DNA of 6,213 nt, taken from NCBI GenBank assembly GCA_021298045.1, contig JAJTHY010000029.1, positions 1-6,213 on the forward strand. The letters run 5' to 3'. The stretch is from Candidatus Jidaibacter sp. (GTDB lineage: Bacteria; Pseudomonadota; Alphaproteobacteria; Rickettsiales; Midichloriaceae). The notes beneath the pieces were generated by a model that saw only the letters and a program-made list of their open reading frames with translations, did not search any database and had not been told where the DNA came from. The translations under genes were made by a program, and so were the position numbers. The number at the start of each line of letters is the position of its first letter. The first letter of the stretch is position 1. This document shows, piece after piece, positions 6,185 to 6,213 of the stretch.

Positions 6185-6213
6185 ATTAAAGCAAAAACCG
6201 TGCCTTTTTTGTA

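Overview
The window holds a conserved bacterial translation and transcription operon, rimP-nusA-infB-rbfA, read on the + strand. It is followed by one short accessory gene, and both edges carry dispersed palindromic repeats. The DNA is AT-rich throughout. NusA carries two C-terminal acidic/HhH repeats, and the IF2 N-terminus resembles alphaproteobacterial IF2 (a KxLGLKLG segment followed by a basic GRVVVVTK segment). Together with the repeats of the GTCATCC...GGATCC type, this suggests an alphaproteobacterium, most likely a Rickettsiales-like intracellular symbiont. The lineage is inferred from these features and was not tested by a search.

Layout. Bases 1-60 hold the end of a palindromic repeat, cut by the window edge. 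Bases about 61-266 are a non-coding leader with a 10-bp palindrome, a candidate sigma70-type promoter, and a GC-rich hairpin followed by a T-rich run just before rimP, resembling the attenuator-like rimP leaders known in proteobacteria. rimP (267-782) overlaps nusA (779-2368) by 4 bases. A 62-bp gap with a candidate internal extended -10 promoter precedes infB (2431-5016, GTG start). rbfA (5020-5394) follows three bases after the infB stop.

How the genes work together. RimP and RbfA mature the 30S subunit, IF2 (infB) starts translation on it, and NusA controls RNA polymerase pausing, termination and antitermination. The operon therefore joins ribosome supply to transcription control. In many proteobacteria truB, rpsO and pnp follow rbfA. 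Here the next gene (about 5470-5964) is unrelated and has a good promoter of its own. Its N-terminus has the spacing and hydrophobic pattern of a eukaryotic-type F-box, interrupted by a loop of about 17 residues. If this is right, it may be a host-directed effector of an intracellular bacterium that recruits host SCF ubiquitin ligase. This is the most interesting lead in the window and it remains an inference.

The last 249 bases are non-coding and end in a second palindromic repeat, inverted relative to the one at the left edge.
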